A DNA stretch of 64,000 nt from Paenibacillus tuaregi (GTDB lineage Bacteria > Bacillota > Bacilli > Paenibacillales > Paenibacillaceae): the NCBI RefSeq assembly GCF_900086655.1, contig NZ_LT575476.1, positions 952,243 to 1,016,242 of the forward strand, written 5' to 3'. Positions within the stretch are counted from its first letter, which is position 1; every line of letters begins with the position of its first letter. Under the pieces are notes generated by a model that ran no database searches, had not been told where the DNA came from, and saw nothing but the letters and a program-made list of their open reading frames with translations. The position numbers were made by a program, and so were the translations under genes. Shown here piece after piece: positions 25,512 to 35,241 of the stretch.

Positions 25512-26480
25512 TCAAAAATTGCTAGACAATATAACATTTGCTGTTACCTGCACGATTTCTAACACGAAAGGTGTGCCAGCATAGATCGTAGAGTCCTGAG
25601 CGGATAGAACCAAGGCTGCCGGATTAACGCTGTATAAGTATCCTGGCTGAAGAATCCCGTTAATATAAAGATTGTAATAACTGTCGGGGCCGAGACCGGC
25701 AAAACCCTCAACAGGTGCCCCCGTGTCATTCGTGAATTGATTATCAGGAATCGTAACCGGCATAGTTAAATCAAGATCGGTGTCCGGTTCATAAAAATAA
25801 CGGTTTATTGCAGGAGTAACGGCAATCCCGGGAATAATTAATTCTCCAGGAGGCCCTTCGGGTCCTGTTGGACCTTGAGGCCCAGTTGCTCCTTGAGGTC
25901 CTGCTGCTCCCTGGGGCCCTGCTGCCCCTTGGGGTCCTGTTGCCCCCTGGGGTCCTGTTGCCCCTGGAGGTCCCGGTGGTCCTGATGGTCCCGGAGGCCC
26001 TGATGGTCCAGGAGGCCCCGATGGCCCCGGGATCCCTTGAATCCCCTGTGCTCCTTGGGGTCCTGGCGGTCCTTGGGCTCCCTCAACTCCCTGAGCTCCC
26101 GCAGCCCCGGGGACCCCTTGAAGACCTTGGACCCCCGCAGCTCCTACAGGTCCAATAATTCCTTGTTGTCCCCGGGGGCCTTCAGCTCCGCCTGGCCCTC
26201 CCTCACCCGAGGAACCAGGGCCCCCTTGTGTCCCTGGAGGTTCTTGAATCCCGCACATTTTGGCTATTTCGGCCCGGATTTGGGATTTAGCTTTTTGTAT
26301 GGCAGCTTGTAAAGCTTGCTGATCAATCATAGTTCGAGGTTTTTGCTTTCTCCTTAATGGTTTCTTACAAAGACGCTTCTTGTGAATACCTGCTCTTTTG
26401 ATTCTTTGTGCATATCTGTATTTCCGTCCAGATCTCCAACTTCCGGGCCTTTGTGTTACCGAATACTTCAATCCCGCCAC
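25512..26480 (-). CDS. Collagen-like spore-surface protein with C-terminal DUF4183
   Basis: 322 residues. A very basic N-terminus (about 10-50, many Arg/Lys) is followed by a short helix (about 51-75), an uninterrupted run of 43 Gly-X-Y triplets (83-211, rich in GPP, GPQ and GAT) and a C-terminal DUF4183 globular domain (about 215-322; [30 protein letters not shown]). This is the plan of BclA-like exosporium filaments, with DUF4183 in place of the C1q-like head. The start is unsure: GTG 26480 is almost on top of the ribosome binding site, so TTG 26471 may be the true start. The helix before the Gly-X-Y run may anchor or trimerise the stalk. Confidence 0.85.
   Translation of the reverse strand: MAGLKYSVTQRPGSWRSGRKYRYAQRIKRAGIHKKRLCKKPLRRKQKPRTMIDQQALQAAIQKAKSQIRAEIAKMCGIQEPPGTQGGPGSSGEGGPGGAEGPRGQQGIIGPVGAAGVQGLQGVPGAAGAQGVEGAQGPPGPQGAQGIQGIPGPSGPPGPSGPPGPSGPPGPPGATGPQGATGPQGAAGPQGAAGPQGATGPQGPTGPEGPPGELIIPGIAVTPAINRYFYEPDTDLDLTMPVTIPDNQFTNDTGAPVEGFAGLGPDSYYNLYINGILQPGYLYSVNPAALVLSAQDSTIYAGTPFVLEIVQVTANVILSSNF
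25845..26234 (-). repeat. Gly-X-Y collagen repeat region
   Basis: DNA-level 9- and 18-bp imperfect repeats coding for 43 Gly-X-Y triplets without a break. Such regions expand and contract by slippage and recombination. Confidence 0.9.
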
Positions 26481-26805
26481 CTTCCCCTAGGTAAAAGAGT
26501 GTGTGTAGATGTCATATCTATATGTCAAATGCACACTCCGGGAGTGGACGAATAGCCTAGATCCAATTAGCAAGAGACCATTTTGAATGAAAATAGGCTC
26601 CACAATATTGAGGTGTTATCTTGCAGGCTTTCTATATAAACAAGACAAAATTACACCTTACGCCTAACAAAAAAAACCCTATATAACCATTCTGCATCTT
26701 TGCCCAACATTTTAACTCCCCATCCCAAACACCTGTCTGTTCCGAACCTTTCCGCCCTCAGATACAATGAAAGCGCATACTTTCTGCCAAAGGAGCCTAC
26801 CCGCT
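26481..26805. other. Divergent intergenic region between spore gene and glycosidase
   Basis: AT-rich, with an A8 run near 26673. Toward the right end is a -10-like TACAAT (26763-26768) with a poor -35 (TTCCGA, 17 bp upstream). Directly after it, TGAAAGCGCATACT (26767-26780) matches the cre pattern in most positions, suggesting glucose repression of the glycosidase gene. No ORF is supported. Confidence 0.45.
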
Positions 26806-28512
26806 ATGAACTTTGATCTTAATGTGGTTCCCTTCAGCCGAAGAGGAACATTTCTGGCGATTTCCGAACTGCCTGAAGCCGGTGAACGGCAAGAGGGCCT
26901 TTATTTGCGGACCGTCCGTGGTGGGGACGATAAATTTGGGGAAGCTTTTCTTATTGAATTGCTTGATAAGCACGGTCAGTTCATTCCTTATGAAGCCCAG
27001 GCGTCCCCTTCACTGCTGCGTTTAGATACAGACTCGGCCCCGGTCTATGCGGAGGTCTGCATGACAGACGCCCATACGGTCCGATTCCGTACGAAGGGAT
27101 GCGGCCTCCGGCTGACCTTCCGAACCTCCGCATACGACTACGCTTACGAACACAGCGTTGGTAACTGGGAAGTTAACAGCTTCACCCATGAGTGCAGGTT
27201 TATGCTGATCAGCTTAACCGGGAAGCTTCAGATGGAAGTCCCTTGGGACAAAATCAAGAGCTCCCGGATTGTGGCAGAATTCTCTCCCGAGGAGGGCACG
27301 GATTCGGTCGAGTTCGCGGTACAGGAGTTCCGCACCGTGTGGGAGCCATGTGAAAGCTGGGCGCCTTGGGAGCAAGCCGCAGGTGCGGTTCGTGAGGAAT
27401 TTGACGCTTGGCTGAATGCCAGCTTGACGGTGCCGGAGCGCTGGCAGGCCGGCCGTGAGCTCGCGGCGTACATTACCTGGTCCTGCCTTGTTCCTGATGA
27501 AGGATGCTTGACCCGGCCTGCTATGTATATGTCCAAGAACTGGATGACCAATATCTGGAGCTGGGACCACTGCTTCAATGCCATGGCTCTGGTCAGGAAT
27601 AATCCGAAGCTGGCCTGGGACCAATTCATGATTTTCTTCGACCGGCAGAATGAGAGCGGCTTGATTCCCGACTTTATTAATGACAAGTATGAGCTGTGGA
27701 ATTGCAACAAGCCGCCGATTCATGGCTGGACGCTCGCCTGGATGATGCAGCGTACGGACTTCATCAAGGAGTCTCATCTGCGCGAGGTATACGGACCCCT
27801 GTGCAGGTGGACGAACTGGTGGTTCTATTACCGTGATCATGATGGGGACGGAATCCCGCAGTACAATCACGGTAACGATTCCGGGTGGGATAACAGTACG
27901 GCGTTTAACAACGGCATACCGGTCGAAAGCCCGGATCTGGCTACGTTCCTGATTCTGCAGATCGAGGTGCTTGCCGAGATCGCGGGGCTGCTTGGTCTTA
28001 CCGACGAAAGCGCCGCCTGGCGGAGGCTGGGAGAAGAGACACTAGAGCGGATGCTGCGCCACTTCTGGAAGGGCGGCCGATTCATCGCCTGCCGCTCCGG
28101 AACCCACGAGGTGTCCGAGGGGGACAGTCTGCTGCTGTTCGTGCCCATTCTGCTTGGGAAGCGACTGCCGCAGCACATTTTGCAATCCCTGCTGGAGGGG
28201 CTGCGGGATGAGAGCCGCTTCCTGACGCCGAACGGTTGGGCCACGGAAAGCGTGAAGAGCCCTTATTACACGCCGGACGGCTACTGGAGGGGGCCAATCT
28301 GGGCGCCTTCAACGATGCTGCTGGTGGAAGGGGCTGCCGCCGCAGGAGATATAGAGCTGGCCCGTGAAGTGTCCCACCGGTTCTGCAGCATGCTGGACAA
28401 AAGCGGCATGGCTGAGAATTTTGATGCCCTAACAGGTGAAGGGCTGCGCGACAGGGCTTTTACCTGGACATCAAGTGTGTTCCTGATTCTGGGACACGAG
28501 TATACAACCTGA
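26806..28512 (+). CDS. MGH1/GH63-like (alpha/alpha)6 glycosidase
   Basis: 568-residue cytoplasmic enzyme. An N-terminal beta domain (about 1-190) precedes an (alpha/alpha)6 barrel with the GH63/mannosylglycerate-hydrolase-like motifs WSWDHCFNAMAL (probable acid D254), GPIWAPSTMLLVEG and AENFDALTGEG (probable base E537), then FTWTSSVFL. This superfamily contains alpha-glucosidases, trehalases, debranching enzymes and mannosylglycerate hydrolases; substrate is unassigned. ATG 26806 has AAAGGAG ten bases upstream; the earlier ATG 26767 overlaps the promoter-like element. It begins the second sugar locus, so its product probably acts on what the following ABC importer brings in. Confidence 0.85.
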   Translation: MNFDLNVVPFSRRGTFLAISELPEAGERQEGLYLRTVRGGDDKFGEAFLIELLDKHGQFIPYEAQASPSLLRLDTDSAPVYAEVCMTDAHTVRFRTKGCGLRLTFRTSAYDYAYEHSVGNWEVNSFTHECRFMLISLTGKLQMEVPWDKIKSSRIVAEFSPEEGTDSVEFAVQEFRTVWEPCESWAPWEQAAGAVREEFDAWLNASLTVPERWQAGRELAAYITWSCLVPDEGCLTRPAMYMSKNWMTNIWSWDHCFNAMALVRNNPKLAWDQFMIFFDRQNESGLIPDFINDKYELWNCNKPPIHGWTLAWMMQRTDFIKESHLREVYGPLCRWTNWWFYYRDHDGDGIPQYNHGNDSGWDNSTAFNNGIPVESPDLATFLILQIEVLAEIAGLLGLTDESAAWRRLGEETLERMLRHFWKGGRFIACRSGTHEVSEGDSLLLFVPILLGKRLPQHILQSLLEGLRDESRFLTPNGWATESVKSPYYTPDGYWRGPIWAPSTMLLVEGAAAAGDIELAREVSHRFCSMLDKSGMAENFDALTGEGLRDRAFTWTSSVFLILGHEYTT

Positions 28513-28523
28513 ATGTAATACAT

Positions 28524-28566
28524 GCACTTCCTCCCGGACAACCGGGTCTAAAGGGAAGTGCTTTTA
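28524..28566 (+). terminator. Terminator after the MGH1/GH63-like gene
   Basis: Arms GCACTTCC/GGAAGTGC with an inner CCCGG/CCGGG stem, followed by TTTTACC. It separates the glycosidase from the kinase gene. Confidence 0.75.
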
Positions 28567-28653
28567 CCATTTAACGGGATGTTCCCCGTCCAGCCCGTCC
28601 ATGCTACACTTCAAATACATATGCGGTATATAAAAAGTGGGGGATGAGAGGTC

Positions 28654-30396
28654 ATGTTCATTCGTCTTGGCAAGCAGTTCTACCAACGCTTCTCCGTTCA
28701 CTCTTATCGCAGTATTAGGGCCAAGCTGCTCTTTTGTTTCCTTATTGTGACGATTATTCCCCTTCTCTCTTTGGGGGCTCTAAATTATTATCAATCAGCC
28801 AAAGTTATCAATTCCCAGTTCGGCAAATACGGGGAAAATACGGTTGCCCAGCTTGACCAGCAGATCAGTTCATCGCTGAGCCGGATGAACCAGACGACAG
28901 GAACGATCTATTCGTACCTGCTGGACCCCGCCCGCGCGGGGCTTGGCAATCAGGTTCCCTCTACGTATCAAGAGATCATGGATAAGGATGATTTCGAGGC
29001 GCTGCTTAAGTCGCTTAAGACCGACAAGACAACCGGAATCTATTTGATTACGCGATCGGGGTATTACTATGGTGAGAATAATCTTGATGTGAGCAAGCTG
29101 GACAGCATCCCTGCCTGGCGGTCCATGACGAGCGTATCCAAGGGGGCCCACTGGCTGGGCTTCTACCCGATGAACCATGGCATGGGAGATACACAGCATC
29201 AGGGTGAGCCTGTTCTGGGTCTGGCTGTGAGGATTAACAACCCGAAGGGAGCACAGCATGGCAGCACAATTCTAATTGAAGAGAATGCCGAGGGGCTTCT
29301 TCGTATGTTTCATATGTTCGAAGGGGATACAAAGGCGCATCTGACGGTCAAAGACCCGGCAGGCCTGACCATTTATGAGACCAAGGCCGCGTTCACCCCA
29401 AACAGCAGTGACGTAGTCTGGAACCGGACACTTGCCGCCAACGGGTGGAAGATTGAGGCTAGGCTGCCCGCTCAGGCCTTCTATCTGTCCTCTAACCTGA
29501 TCAGGTCCAATACCGTTGTTGTGGCCGTTGTTTCCTGCCTGCTGGCGTTTGGCCTGGCTTATATTTTCTCATCCAGGTTCACAGCCCGGATCAGAAGATT
29601 GAAGGATGCCATGCAGAAGGTCAGTTTCGGCAAGCTGCATACGAGAACGCTTGTAGAGGGCAAGGATGAGCTTGGAAGCCTGGATACCAGCTTCAACCGG
29701 ATGGTCAGCGGGATACAGTCGCTGGTTCAGGAGGTGGAGATCAGCGAGAGGCTGAAGAAGGAGGCCGAACTCAAGGCTTTTCATTATCAGATCAACCCGC
29801 ACCTGCTGTTCAATACGCTCAATTCCATCCAGTGGAAAGCGCGGCTCCAAGGGGCTGAAGACATTCGTCAGATGATTTACCATCTGACAATGGTGCTGGA
29901 AGGGAATCTGGATATTTCCCAGGAGTTGATACCGCTTGGGCGGGAACTGCGGATGATTGAACATTTTCTAAAAATACAGGAGGTCCGTTACGGATCGGTG
30001 TTCACCTATGAGCAGGTGTGCAGTGAAGATTTAAAGCCATACCTGATCCCGCGTATGACACTACAGCCGCTGTTTGAGAATATTTTCTTTCATGCCTTTG
30101 AGGATGGGGAGGGAACGATCAGGCTTCGTGTTGAGGAGGAAGGCGAACAGTTGGTTCTTACCCTGTCTGATGATGGGGCAGGAATGACCGAGGAGAAGCT
30201 GAAGCAGCTGAACACTCAAAGGCCTAAGGAGCAGCCGAAAGGAAGAGGTGGGCTTGGGGTGCAGAACGCGAACCAGAAGTTCAAGCTCCATTTCGGCCTC
30301 CAGTATGGCTTGACCGTCCATTCAAGAAAAGGCGAAGGCACCACCATTGTAATCCGTTGGCCCAAGAAGGAGGAGAATCCGCATGGAGACAGCTAA
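28654..30396 (+). CDS. YesM-type sensor histidine kinase (second sugar locus)
   Basis: 580 residues: transmembrane helix (about 24-46), extracellular sensing domain, second helix (about 288-310), HAMP, His_kinase with H383 in YQINPHLLFNTLNS, and HATPase_c with DDGAGMTEEKL and GRGGLGVQNANQKF. Start ATG follows GAGAGG. The gene overlaps the response-regulator gene by 14 bp. It presumably senses the sugar or the loaded binding protein made by this locus. Confidence 0.93.
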   Translation: MFIRLGKQFYQRFSVHSYRSIRAKLLFCFLIVTIIPLLSLGALNYYQSAKVINSQFGKYGENTVAQLDQQISSSLSRMNQTTGTIYSYLLDPARAGLGNQVPSTYQEIMDKDDFEALLKSLKTDKTTGIYLITRSGYYYGENNLDVSKLDSIPAWRSMTSVSKGAHWLGFYPMNHGMGDTQHQGEPVLGLAVRINNPKGAQHGSTILIEENAEGLLRMFHMFEGDTKAHLTVKDPAGLTIYETKAAFTPNSSDVVWNRTLAANGWKIEARLPAQAFYLSSNLIRSNTVVVAVVSCLLAFGLAYIFSSRFTARIRRLKDAMQKVSFGKLHTRTLVEGKDELGSLDTSFNRMVSGIQSLVQEVEISERLKKEAELKAFHYQINPHLLFNTLNSIQWKARLQGAEDIRQMIYHLTMVLEGNLDISQELIPLGRELRMIEHFLKIQEVRYGSVFTYEQVCSEDLKPYLIPRMTLQPLFENIFFHAFEDGEGTIRLRVEEEGEQLVLTLSDDGAGMTEEKLKQLNTQRPKEQPKGRGGLGVQNANQKFKLHFGLQYGLTVHSRKGEGTTIVIRWPKKEENPHGDS

Positions 30397-31600
30397 GATG
30401 ATAAAAGTACTGCTGGCCGATGATGAGAGTATTGTGCGTAAAGGACTTCGATCCACGGTGCCTTGGCATAAATACGGCATGGAAGTGGTCGCGGATGCGC
30501 CAAATGGTCTAAAAGCCTGGGAGGCTTACCAGACGCACCGGCCACAGGTGATCATTACCGACATTGTTATGCCGGAGATGAATGGGATAGAACTGCTGCG
30601 CAAAGTGAAAGAAGCCGATAAGGAAGCGAGAATCGTTCTGCTGAGCTGCCACCGGGACTTCGAGTATGCCCAGCAGGGAATCAAGCTTGGCGCTTCTGGG
30701 TATTTGCTCAAGACCGCGTTTGAGGATGAGGAGCTGGAGGGCATGCTGGAGAAGTTCCAGGCGGAACTAACGGCCCCAGCTGCGGTGGAGAACGTGGTGG
30801 AGGACAGCCGGGAGGAGCGGCTCGGTTCCCTGCTGCTTGCCTGGCTCAGCGGGCACAGTGACAAGTTCATCGCAAAGATCGGCTGTTTTGTCCAGGAGGA
30901 GTGGTTGCCGGGGGAAGGCCCGCTGTATGTATACCTGCTTAAGGCGGGCGGCTGTGGCGGCAATGCGGAGGTGCTGGACACAGCTCAAGACCGGGAAGGA
31001 CGGCTGCTGCGCGGTGTTGCGGTCATCCCTTACGGCGAGGAGCTGTGTTATTGGATTGTGCCTGCTTCGGCTGCCGAGACAGCCGATAGTCTGCTGCTGC
31101 AGATGAAGAGTAAGGCGGAGAAGCTGAGGTGGGCCCGAAGAGGACCGCTGCCGCTGGAAGATACGGGGGGGATCAGCTCGGCCTTCCGCGAGCTGCACAA
31201 GGAGGCTGAGCTTGAGAAGCTGCACGGCATCTCGTCCGGCGATTGGCCTGAGCCGATATGGAAGGCTGTGAAGCTGCTGTACGATAATCCGGGTGCGGAT
31301 TGGTCAGTCAGCGATTTGGCGGGACAGGTGGGCCTCAGCCGCAGCCATTTCTCCACCTTGTTCAAGAAGACGGTGGGAGACAGCTTCGTGGCCTTCCAAT
31401 ACAAGCGGAAACTGAAGCTTGCTACCGAGCTGCTTCGCGGCACCCAGCTGACGATGCAGGATATTGCCGAGAGGACGGGGCTTGGCGACAGCAAATATTT
31501 CAGTAAATGGTTCAAGCGGTGTATGGGTCTGACCCCCAGCCACTACCGGACCCAACAAAAAGGCGCCCTATCCAGGACAGATGAACACCCTAAGGATTAA
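30383..31600 (+). CDS. YesN-type response regulator (second sugar locus)
   Basis: 405 residues. Receiver domain (about 6-125) with LADDE and phosphoacceptor D60 in VIITDIVMPE, a central linker region typical of full-length YesN, and a C-terminal AraC-type HTH (about 300-395; WSVSDLAGQVGLSRSHFS and MQDIAERTGLGDSKYFSKWF). AAGGAGGAG lies 9 bases before ATG 30383; an internal ATG five codons on is also possible. Probably activates the downstream importer genes, perhaps through the inverted repeat at 31641-31680. Confidence 0.92.
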   Translation: METAKMIKVLLADDESIVRKGLRSTVPWHKYGMEVVADAPNGLKAWEAYQTHRPQVIITDIVMPEMNGIELLRKVKEADKEARIVLLSCHRDFEYAQQGIKLGASGYLLKTAFEDEELEGMLEKFQAELTAPAAVENVVEDSREERLGSLLLAWLSGHSDKFIAKIGCFVQEEWLPGEGPLYVYLLKAGGCGGNAEVLDTAQDREGRLLRGVAVIPYGEELCYWIVPASAAETADSLLLQMKSKAEKLRWARRGPLPLEDTGGISSAFRELHKEAELEKLHGISSGDWPEPIWKAVKLLYDNPGADWSVSDLAGQVGLSRSHFSTLFKKTVGDSFVAFQYKRKLKLATELLRGTQLTMQDIAERTGLGDSKYFSKWFKRCMGLTPSHYRTQQKGALSRTDEHPKD

Positions 31601-31640
31601 ATCGGACAAAAATACGCAAACATTCGAATAGATATCGGTT

Positions 31641-31680
31641 TTGAACCGCTTTCATAAAAGTTAAGATGAAAGCGGTTCAA
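31641..31680. promoter_or_regulatory. Perfect 15-bp inverted repeat with cre-like core before the binding-protein gene
   Basis: Arms TTGAACCGCTTTCAT and ATGAAAGCGGTTCAA flank a 10-base spacer. Each arm contains TGAAAGCGGTTCA, close to a cre box. It is followed by TTATTATAAC, giving a possible -10 (TATAAC at 31685) without a -35. As RNA it could also form an attenuator-like stem between regulator and importer genes. Confidence 0.6.
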
Positions 31681-31715
31681 TTATTATAACCTCATTCAAA
31701 GGGGAGGCTGCCACA

Positions 31716-32978
31716 ATGAAAAAGAAAATTTCACTTATTGTACTTGCCACAACGTTAATGGCAACCATGGTCACAGCTTGCGGGGGAACAGGTGAATCCT
31801 CATCCTCAGGCGGCGCGAATTCGGGGCAGACGAAGATGCTCAGGTTCGCCACATGGGACACCGGTGACGCGCTGAAGATTGAGCAGGACATTGCCAAGAA
31901 GTTTGAAGCAGCCCATCCTGGAACGAAGGTACAGGTGGAGGCTTATGCCGACGGTTTCGACCAGAAGCTCGCAGCCGGATTTGGAGCGACCAACCCTCCT
32001 GATGTGATGTATATGTGGGATTTCCCAACATATCATCAATCCCTGGAACCACTCGATACTTATGCAAGCAAAGATAAAGACTTGAATATTGATGATTTCT
32101 ATCCGGGCCTGTTCAACTACGGAAAGATTGACGGCAAGCTGTACGGAATTCCGGCAGGCTTCACCACCCGCGTCGTTTATTACAACAAGAAGCTGTTCGA
32201 TGAGGCGAAGGTTCCTTATCCGAAGGACGGATGGACCTGGCAGGACTTTCAGAACATTGCCGCCAAGCTAAGCGATAAGTCGAAGAAGCAGTACGGCTTC
32301 GGCGTGCGGGCTGAGAATGATACGTACGATCTGCAGGGCTTTGTCTGGAGCAATGGAAGCTCCTTCATCTCCGATGACGGCAAAAAGATTGATGGTTACA
32401 TGAACAGTAAGGAAACAGCTGAGGCGATTCAAATGCTCGGCGACATGGTCAAGAACGGCTCGGCCGTACTGACTGGCGGCAAGGGGCAGCAGAGCGGCGA
32501 TGATATCTTCAAAGCCGGCAAAATCGCGATGTGGGAAAGCGGAATCTGGCCGCTGGAATCGTTCAAGACAGCAGGCATTGATGTAGGCACCGTTGAAATC
32601 CCAGCCTTTCCGGGCAAACCGGTTAAGGGTGTGCTGGCAGAATCGGCCTTGTCGATCGCCAAGGATTCCAAGCAGAAAGACCTGGCTTGGGAGTTCGTGA
32701 AATTCTATGTGTCCAACGAATCCATCAAGATGCGTGTCGCCGATCTACCGGTAAGAGTCAGTGTCGTGAACGAGCTGAAGAAGGATCAGGACCCACTTTA
32801 TAAGCCTTACTATACGATGCTTGAACGCTCCAGCAACACACCGGCCTTCCTGCTGAATCCGAAGTGGAATGAAGTGAACCGTCAATTGTCCGCAGCGGTG
32901 GAATCAGTCATGCATGGAAGCAATGCCCAGGAAGTGCTGAATCAGGCTGTCAAAGACAGCGAGCGTTATTTGAAATAA
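31716..32978 (+). CDS. Sugar ABC transporter substrate-binding lipoprotein (second sugar locus)
   Basis: 420 residues. Signal peptide with lipobox VTAC (Cys22) and a Gly/Ser tether, then a family 1 solute-binding fold (LYGIPAGFTTRVVYYNKKLFD; FKAGKIAMWESGIWPLESFK). ATG follows AAAGGGGAGG. It heads a binding protein-permease-permease set that lacks its own ATPase. Substrate inferred only from the company of MGH1/GH63-like and GH2 enzymes: a small oligosaccharide, possibly a galactoside. Confidence 0.93.
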   Translation: MKKKISLIVLATTLMATMVTACGGTGESSSSGGANSGQTKMLRFATWDTGDALKIEQDIAKKFEAAHPGTKVQVEAYADGFDQKLAAGFGATNPPDVMYMWDFPTYHQSLEPLDTYASKDKDLNIDDFYPGLFNYGKIDGKLYGIPAGFTTRVVYYNKKLFDEAKVPYPKDGWTWQDFQNIAAKLSDKSKKQYGFGVRAENDTYDLQGFVWSNGSSFISDDGKKIDGYMNSKETAEAIQMLGDMVKNGSAVLTGGKGQQSGDDIFKAGKIAMWESGIWPLESFKTAGIDVGTVEIPAFPGKPVKGVLAESALSIAKDSKQKDLAWEFVKFYVSNESIKMRVADLPVRVSVVNELKKDQDPLYKPYYTMLERSSNTPAFLLNPKWNEVNRQLSAAVESVMHGSNAQEVLNQAVKDSERYLK

Positions 32979-33004
32979 CACTAATACAGAAAGAGGGTTA
33001 AGAG

Positions 33005-33991
33005 ATGGCTCAGAACTTTCTGCAGCAAGCAGAGGAACCCGCAGTCCAGCTCAAGCCTACACGAAAAAACAGATGGGGTGGGGCTATCCCCTACCTCTTC
33101 ATTTTCCCGTGGATCTTCGGGTTCCTCGTGTTTACCTTGGGGCCGCTACTATTCTCCCTGGTCATTTCATTCTTTGATTGGCCGATTGTAGGCGAAGTTC
33201 ATTTTATCGGTTTTGGCAATTATGCGGATATGTTCACGGACGATCCTCTGTTCTGGACTTCACTCTGGGTCACCTTGAAATTTGCGGCTCTGTTCGTGCC
33301 GCTCAACATCATTGTGGCGTTGGGGCTTGCGATTCTCTTGAATCAGAAAACACGCGGCAGCGCAATTTTCCGGACCGCCTTCTATATCCCTTCCGTAATT
33401 TCCGGGGTGGCCCTGGCAATGATCTGGTCCTGGGTCTACAGCGGCGACTATGGAATTCTGAATTATTTCTTGTCCATATTCGGTATTCAAGGCCCTGATT
33501 GGCTGAATGATACCAAATGGTCGCTGGTTGCAATGGTGGTTGCGAGTCTATGGGGACAGGGCTCGATGATGCTAATCTTCTTGGCCGGACTTAAAGGGAT
33601 TCCGAAAGATCTTTATGAATCCGCTTCCATCGATGGTGCGGGCAAAATCAGACAGTTCTTCAGTGTCACCATCCCAATGATCACACCAACGATCCTGTTT
33701 AACTTGATTACTTCTATCATTGCGGCTTTCCAGCAGCTTACGCTGGCCCTCCTGCTCACCGGCGGCGGCCCGATGAAGGCCACATATTTCTATGCTATGT
33801 ACATGTATGAGAATGCTTTCAAATACTTCAAGATGGGTTACTCGGCGGCCAACGCCTGGTTCATGTTCCTGATTGTGCTCAGTCTGACCTTCATCGTGTT
33901 CAAATCGTCGGAGGCCTGGGTGTTCTACGAAGGCGAGATGAAGAAGAACCCTCAGAAGAAGCTGGAGGCGCAAGGAAGGAGAGGTTCTTAG
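33005..33991 (+). CDS. Sugar ABC transporter permease, MalF/UgpA type
   Basis: 328 residues with about six transmembrane helices and the EAA loop YESASIDGAGKIRQFFSVTIP, in which the usual EAA reads ESA. It has a basic cytoplasmic N-terminus and a Lys-rich C-terminal tail. Its stop codon overlaps the next start by one base, so the two permeases are translationally coupled. Confidence 0.93.
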   Translation: MAQNFLQQAEEPAVQLKPTRKNRWGGAIPYLFIFPWIFGFLVFTLGPLLFSLVISFFDWPIVGEVHFIGFGNYADMFTDDPLFWTSLWVTLKFAALFVPLNIIVALGLAILLNQKTRGSAIFRTAFYIPSVISGVALAMIWSWVYSGDYGILNYFLSIFGIQGPDWLNDTKWSLVAMVVASLWGQGSMMLIFLAGLKGIPKDLYESASIDGAGKIRQFFSVTIPMITPTILFNLITSIIAAFQQLTLALLLTGGGPMKATYFYAMYMYENAFKYFKMGYSAANAWFMFLIVLSLTFIVFKSSEAWVFYEGEMKKNPQKKLEAQGRRGS

Positions 33992-34803
33992 TGAAAAAAG
34001 TAGTCGTTTACGCACTGCTGATTTTTTTCTCACTGCTGTTCATCGCACCGTTGTTCTGGGCGGTTACGACCTCGTTGAAATCACCTACAGAGCTGTATCT
34101 GTTCCCGCCGAAGTGGATTCCTTCGGAATGGAAGTTCAGCAATTTCGCTGAGTCGTGGAACATTCAGCCTTTTAACACCTTTTTGAAAAATACGCTGATT
34201 ATTACGGTTATGGCTACGATCGGCCAGTTGATCTCTTGTACGCTTGTTGCTTATGGCTTCGCCAGATTCAGCTTTAAGGGCAGGGACTTCTTGTTCCTGA
34301 TTGTGCTGGCTACCATGATGATTCCATGGGAAGTTACCATGATTCCACAATATATGGAATTTAATTATCTGGGCTGGATCAACACACTTAAGCCCCTTAT
34401 TGTCCCGTCATTCTTTGGTTCCGCCTACTTTATCTTTCTGCTTCGCCAATTCATTCTCACGATCCCGAGGGAGCTGGATGAAGCGGCCACCATTGATGGG
34501 GCGAGCAAGCTGACAGTGCTTATGCGTATTATTGTTCCGCTGATGGGACCTTCACTGATTCTGGTTGCGGTGTTCCAGATTATGAGCTGCTGGAACGATT
34601 ATCTCGGACCGCTCATCTTCCTGAATGATCAGATGAAGTACACGCTAACGCTTGGCCTGTCCCAGTTCAAAGGCATGTATGGGGTGGATATGCAGTCGAT
34701 TATGGCGATTACCTGCCTGATCTCGATTCCGCCGTTGGCCATATTCTTCTTCGCCCAGCGCTACATTGTTGGGGGCATTGCGACCACCGGGATAAAGGGT
34801 TAG
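33991..34803 (+). CDS. Sugar ABC transporter permease, MalG/UgpE type
   Basis: 270 residues, GTG start with AAGGAGAGG upstream. About six helices, EAA loop DEAATIDGASKLTVLMRIIVPL, and the family C-terminus RYIVGGIATTGIKG. Partner of the preceding permease. Confidence 0.93.
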   Translation: MKKVVVYALLIFFSLLFIAPLFWAVTTSLKSPTELYLFPPKWIPSEWKFSNFAESWNIQPFNTFLKNTLIITVMATIGQLISCTLVAYGFARFSFKGRDFLFLIVLATMMIPWEVTMIPQYMEFNYLGWINTLKPLIVPSFFGSAYFIFLLRQFILTIPRELDEAATIDGASKLTVLMRIIVPLMGPSLILVAVFQIMSCWNDYLGPLIFLNDQMKYTLTLGLSQFKGMYGVDMQSIMAITCLISIPPLAIFFFAQRYIVGGIATTGIKG

Positions 34804-34994
34804 TTCAGCGGGACATCTGAATCTCGGACAGGTATCAATAAGGCAGCGATGCCGACCAAGGCAGGAATCTGCTGGAGCAGCGTGGGCATGTAGATAAATA
34901 GAACCCGCCGAGTTCCAAGGTATGATCTGACTGGACTTTTGTAGAAAACAACCTGACTAGTGTTGGTTTGTAGAAGGGGCTGGGAGGATAACTA

Positions 34995-35034
34995 TTTGTT
35001 AATTCAATACTTCCATAAATATTGAATTAACAAA
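34995..35034. repeat. Perfect 15-bp inverted repeat after the importer operon
   Basis: Arms TTTGTTAATTCAATA and TATTGAATTAACAAA around a 10-base loop; AT-rich stem with no clear U-run after it. It could be a weak terminator, a protein-binding site, or the inverted end of a decayed element. Confidence 0.75.
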
Positions 35035-35241
35035 AACTCGTTGCGAACAGGAATTAGAACTAACACGTCAACAGACCGGCAGTACGGTTGCATTAAAAAC
35101 GCATCAATACGTGAAGCATTTAGATGACGATGAGGTGCATGGAATGATGTAGGAGCAGCAAAGATGCAGCAGAGATACATTGAAAGGTGTGCTTAATGTC
35201 GGGCAAAAAGGTACAACCGCAAGTGCATTTAGACGCTCATT

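Noticed and set aside
25845-26234. Regular repeats suggesting a CRISPR array
   Set aside because: The repeats are in frame, contiguous, without spacers, and encode Gly-X-Y triplets.
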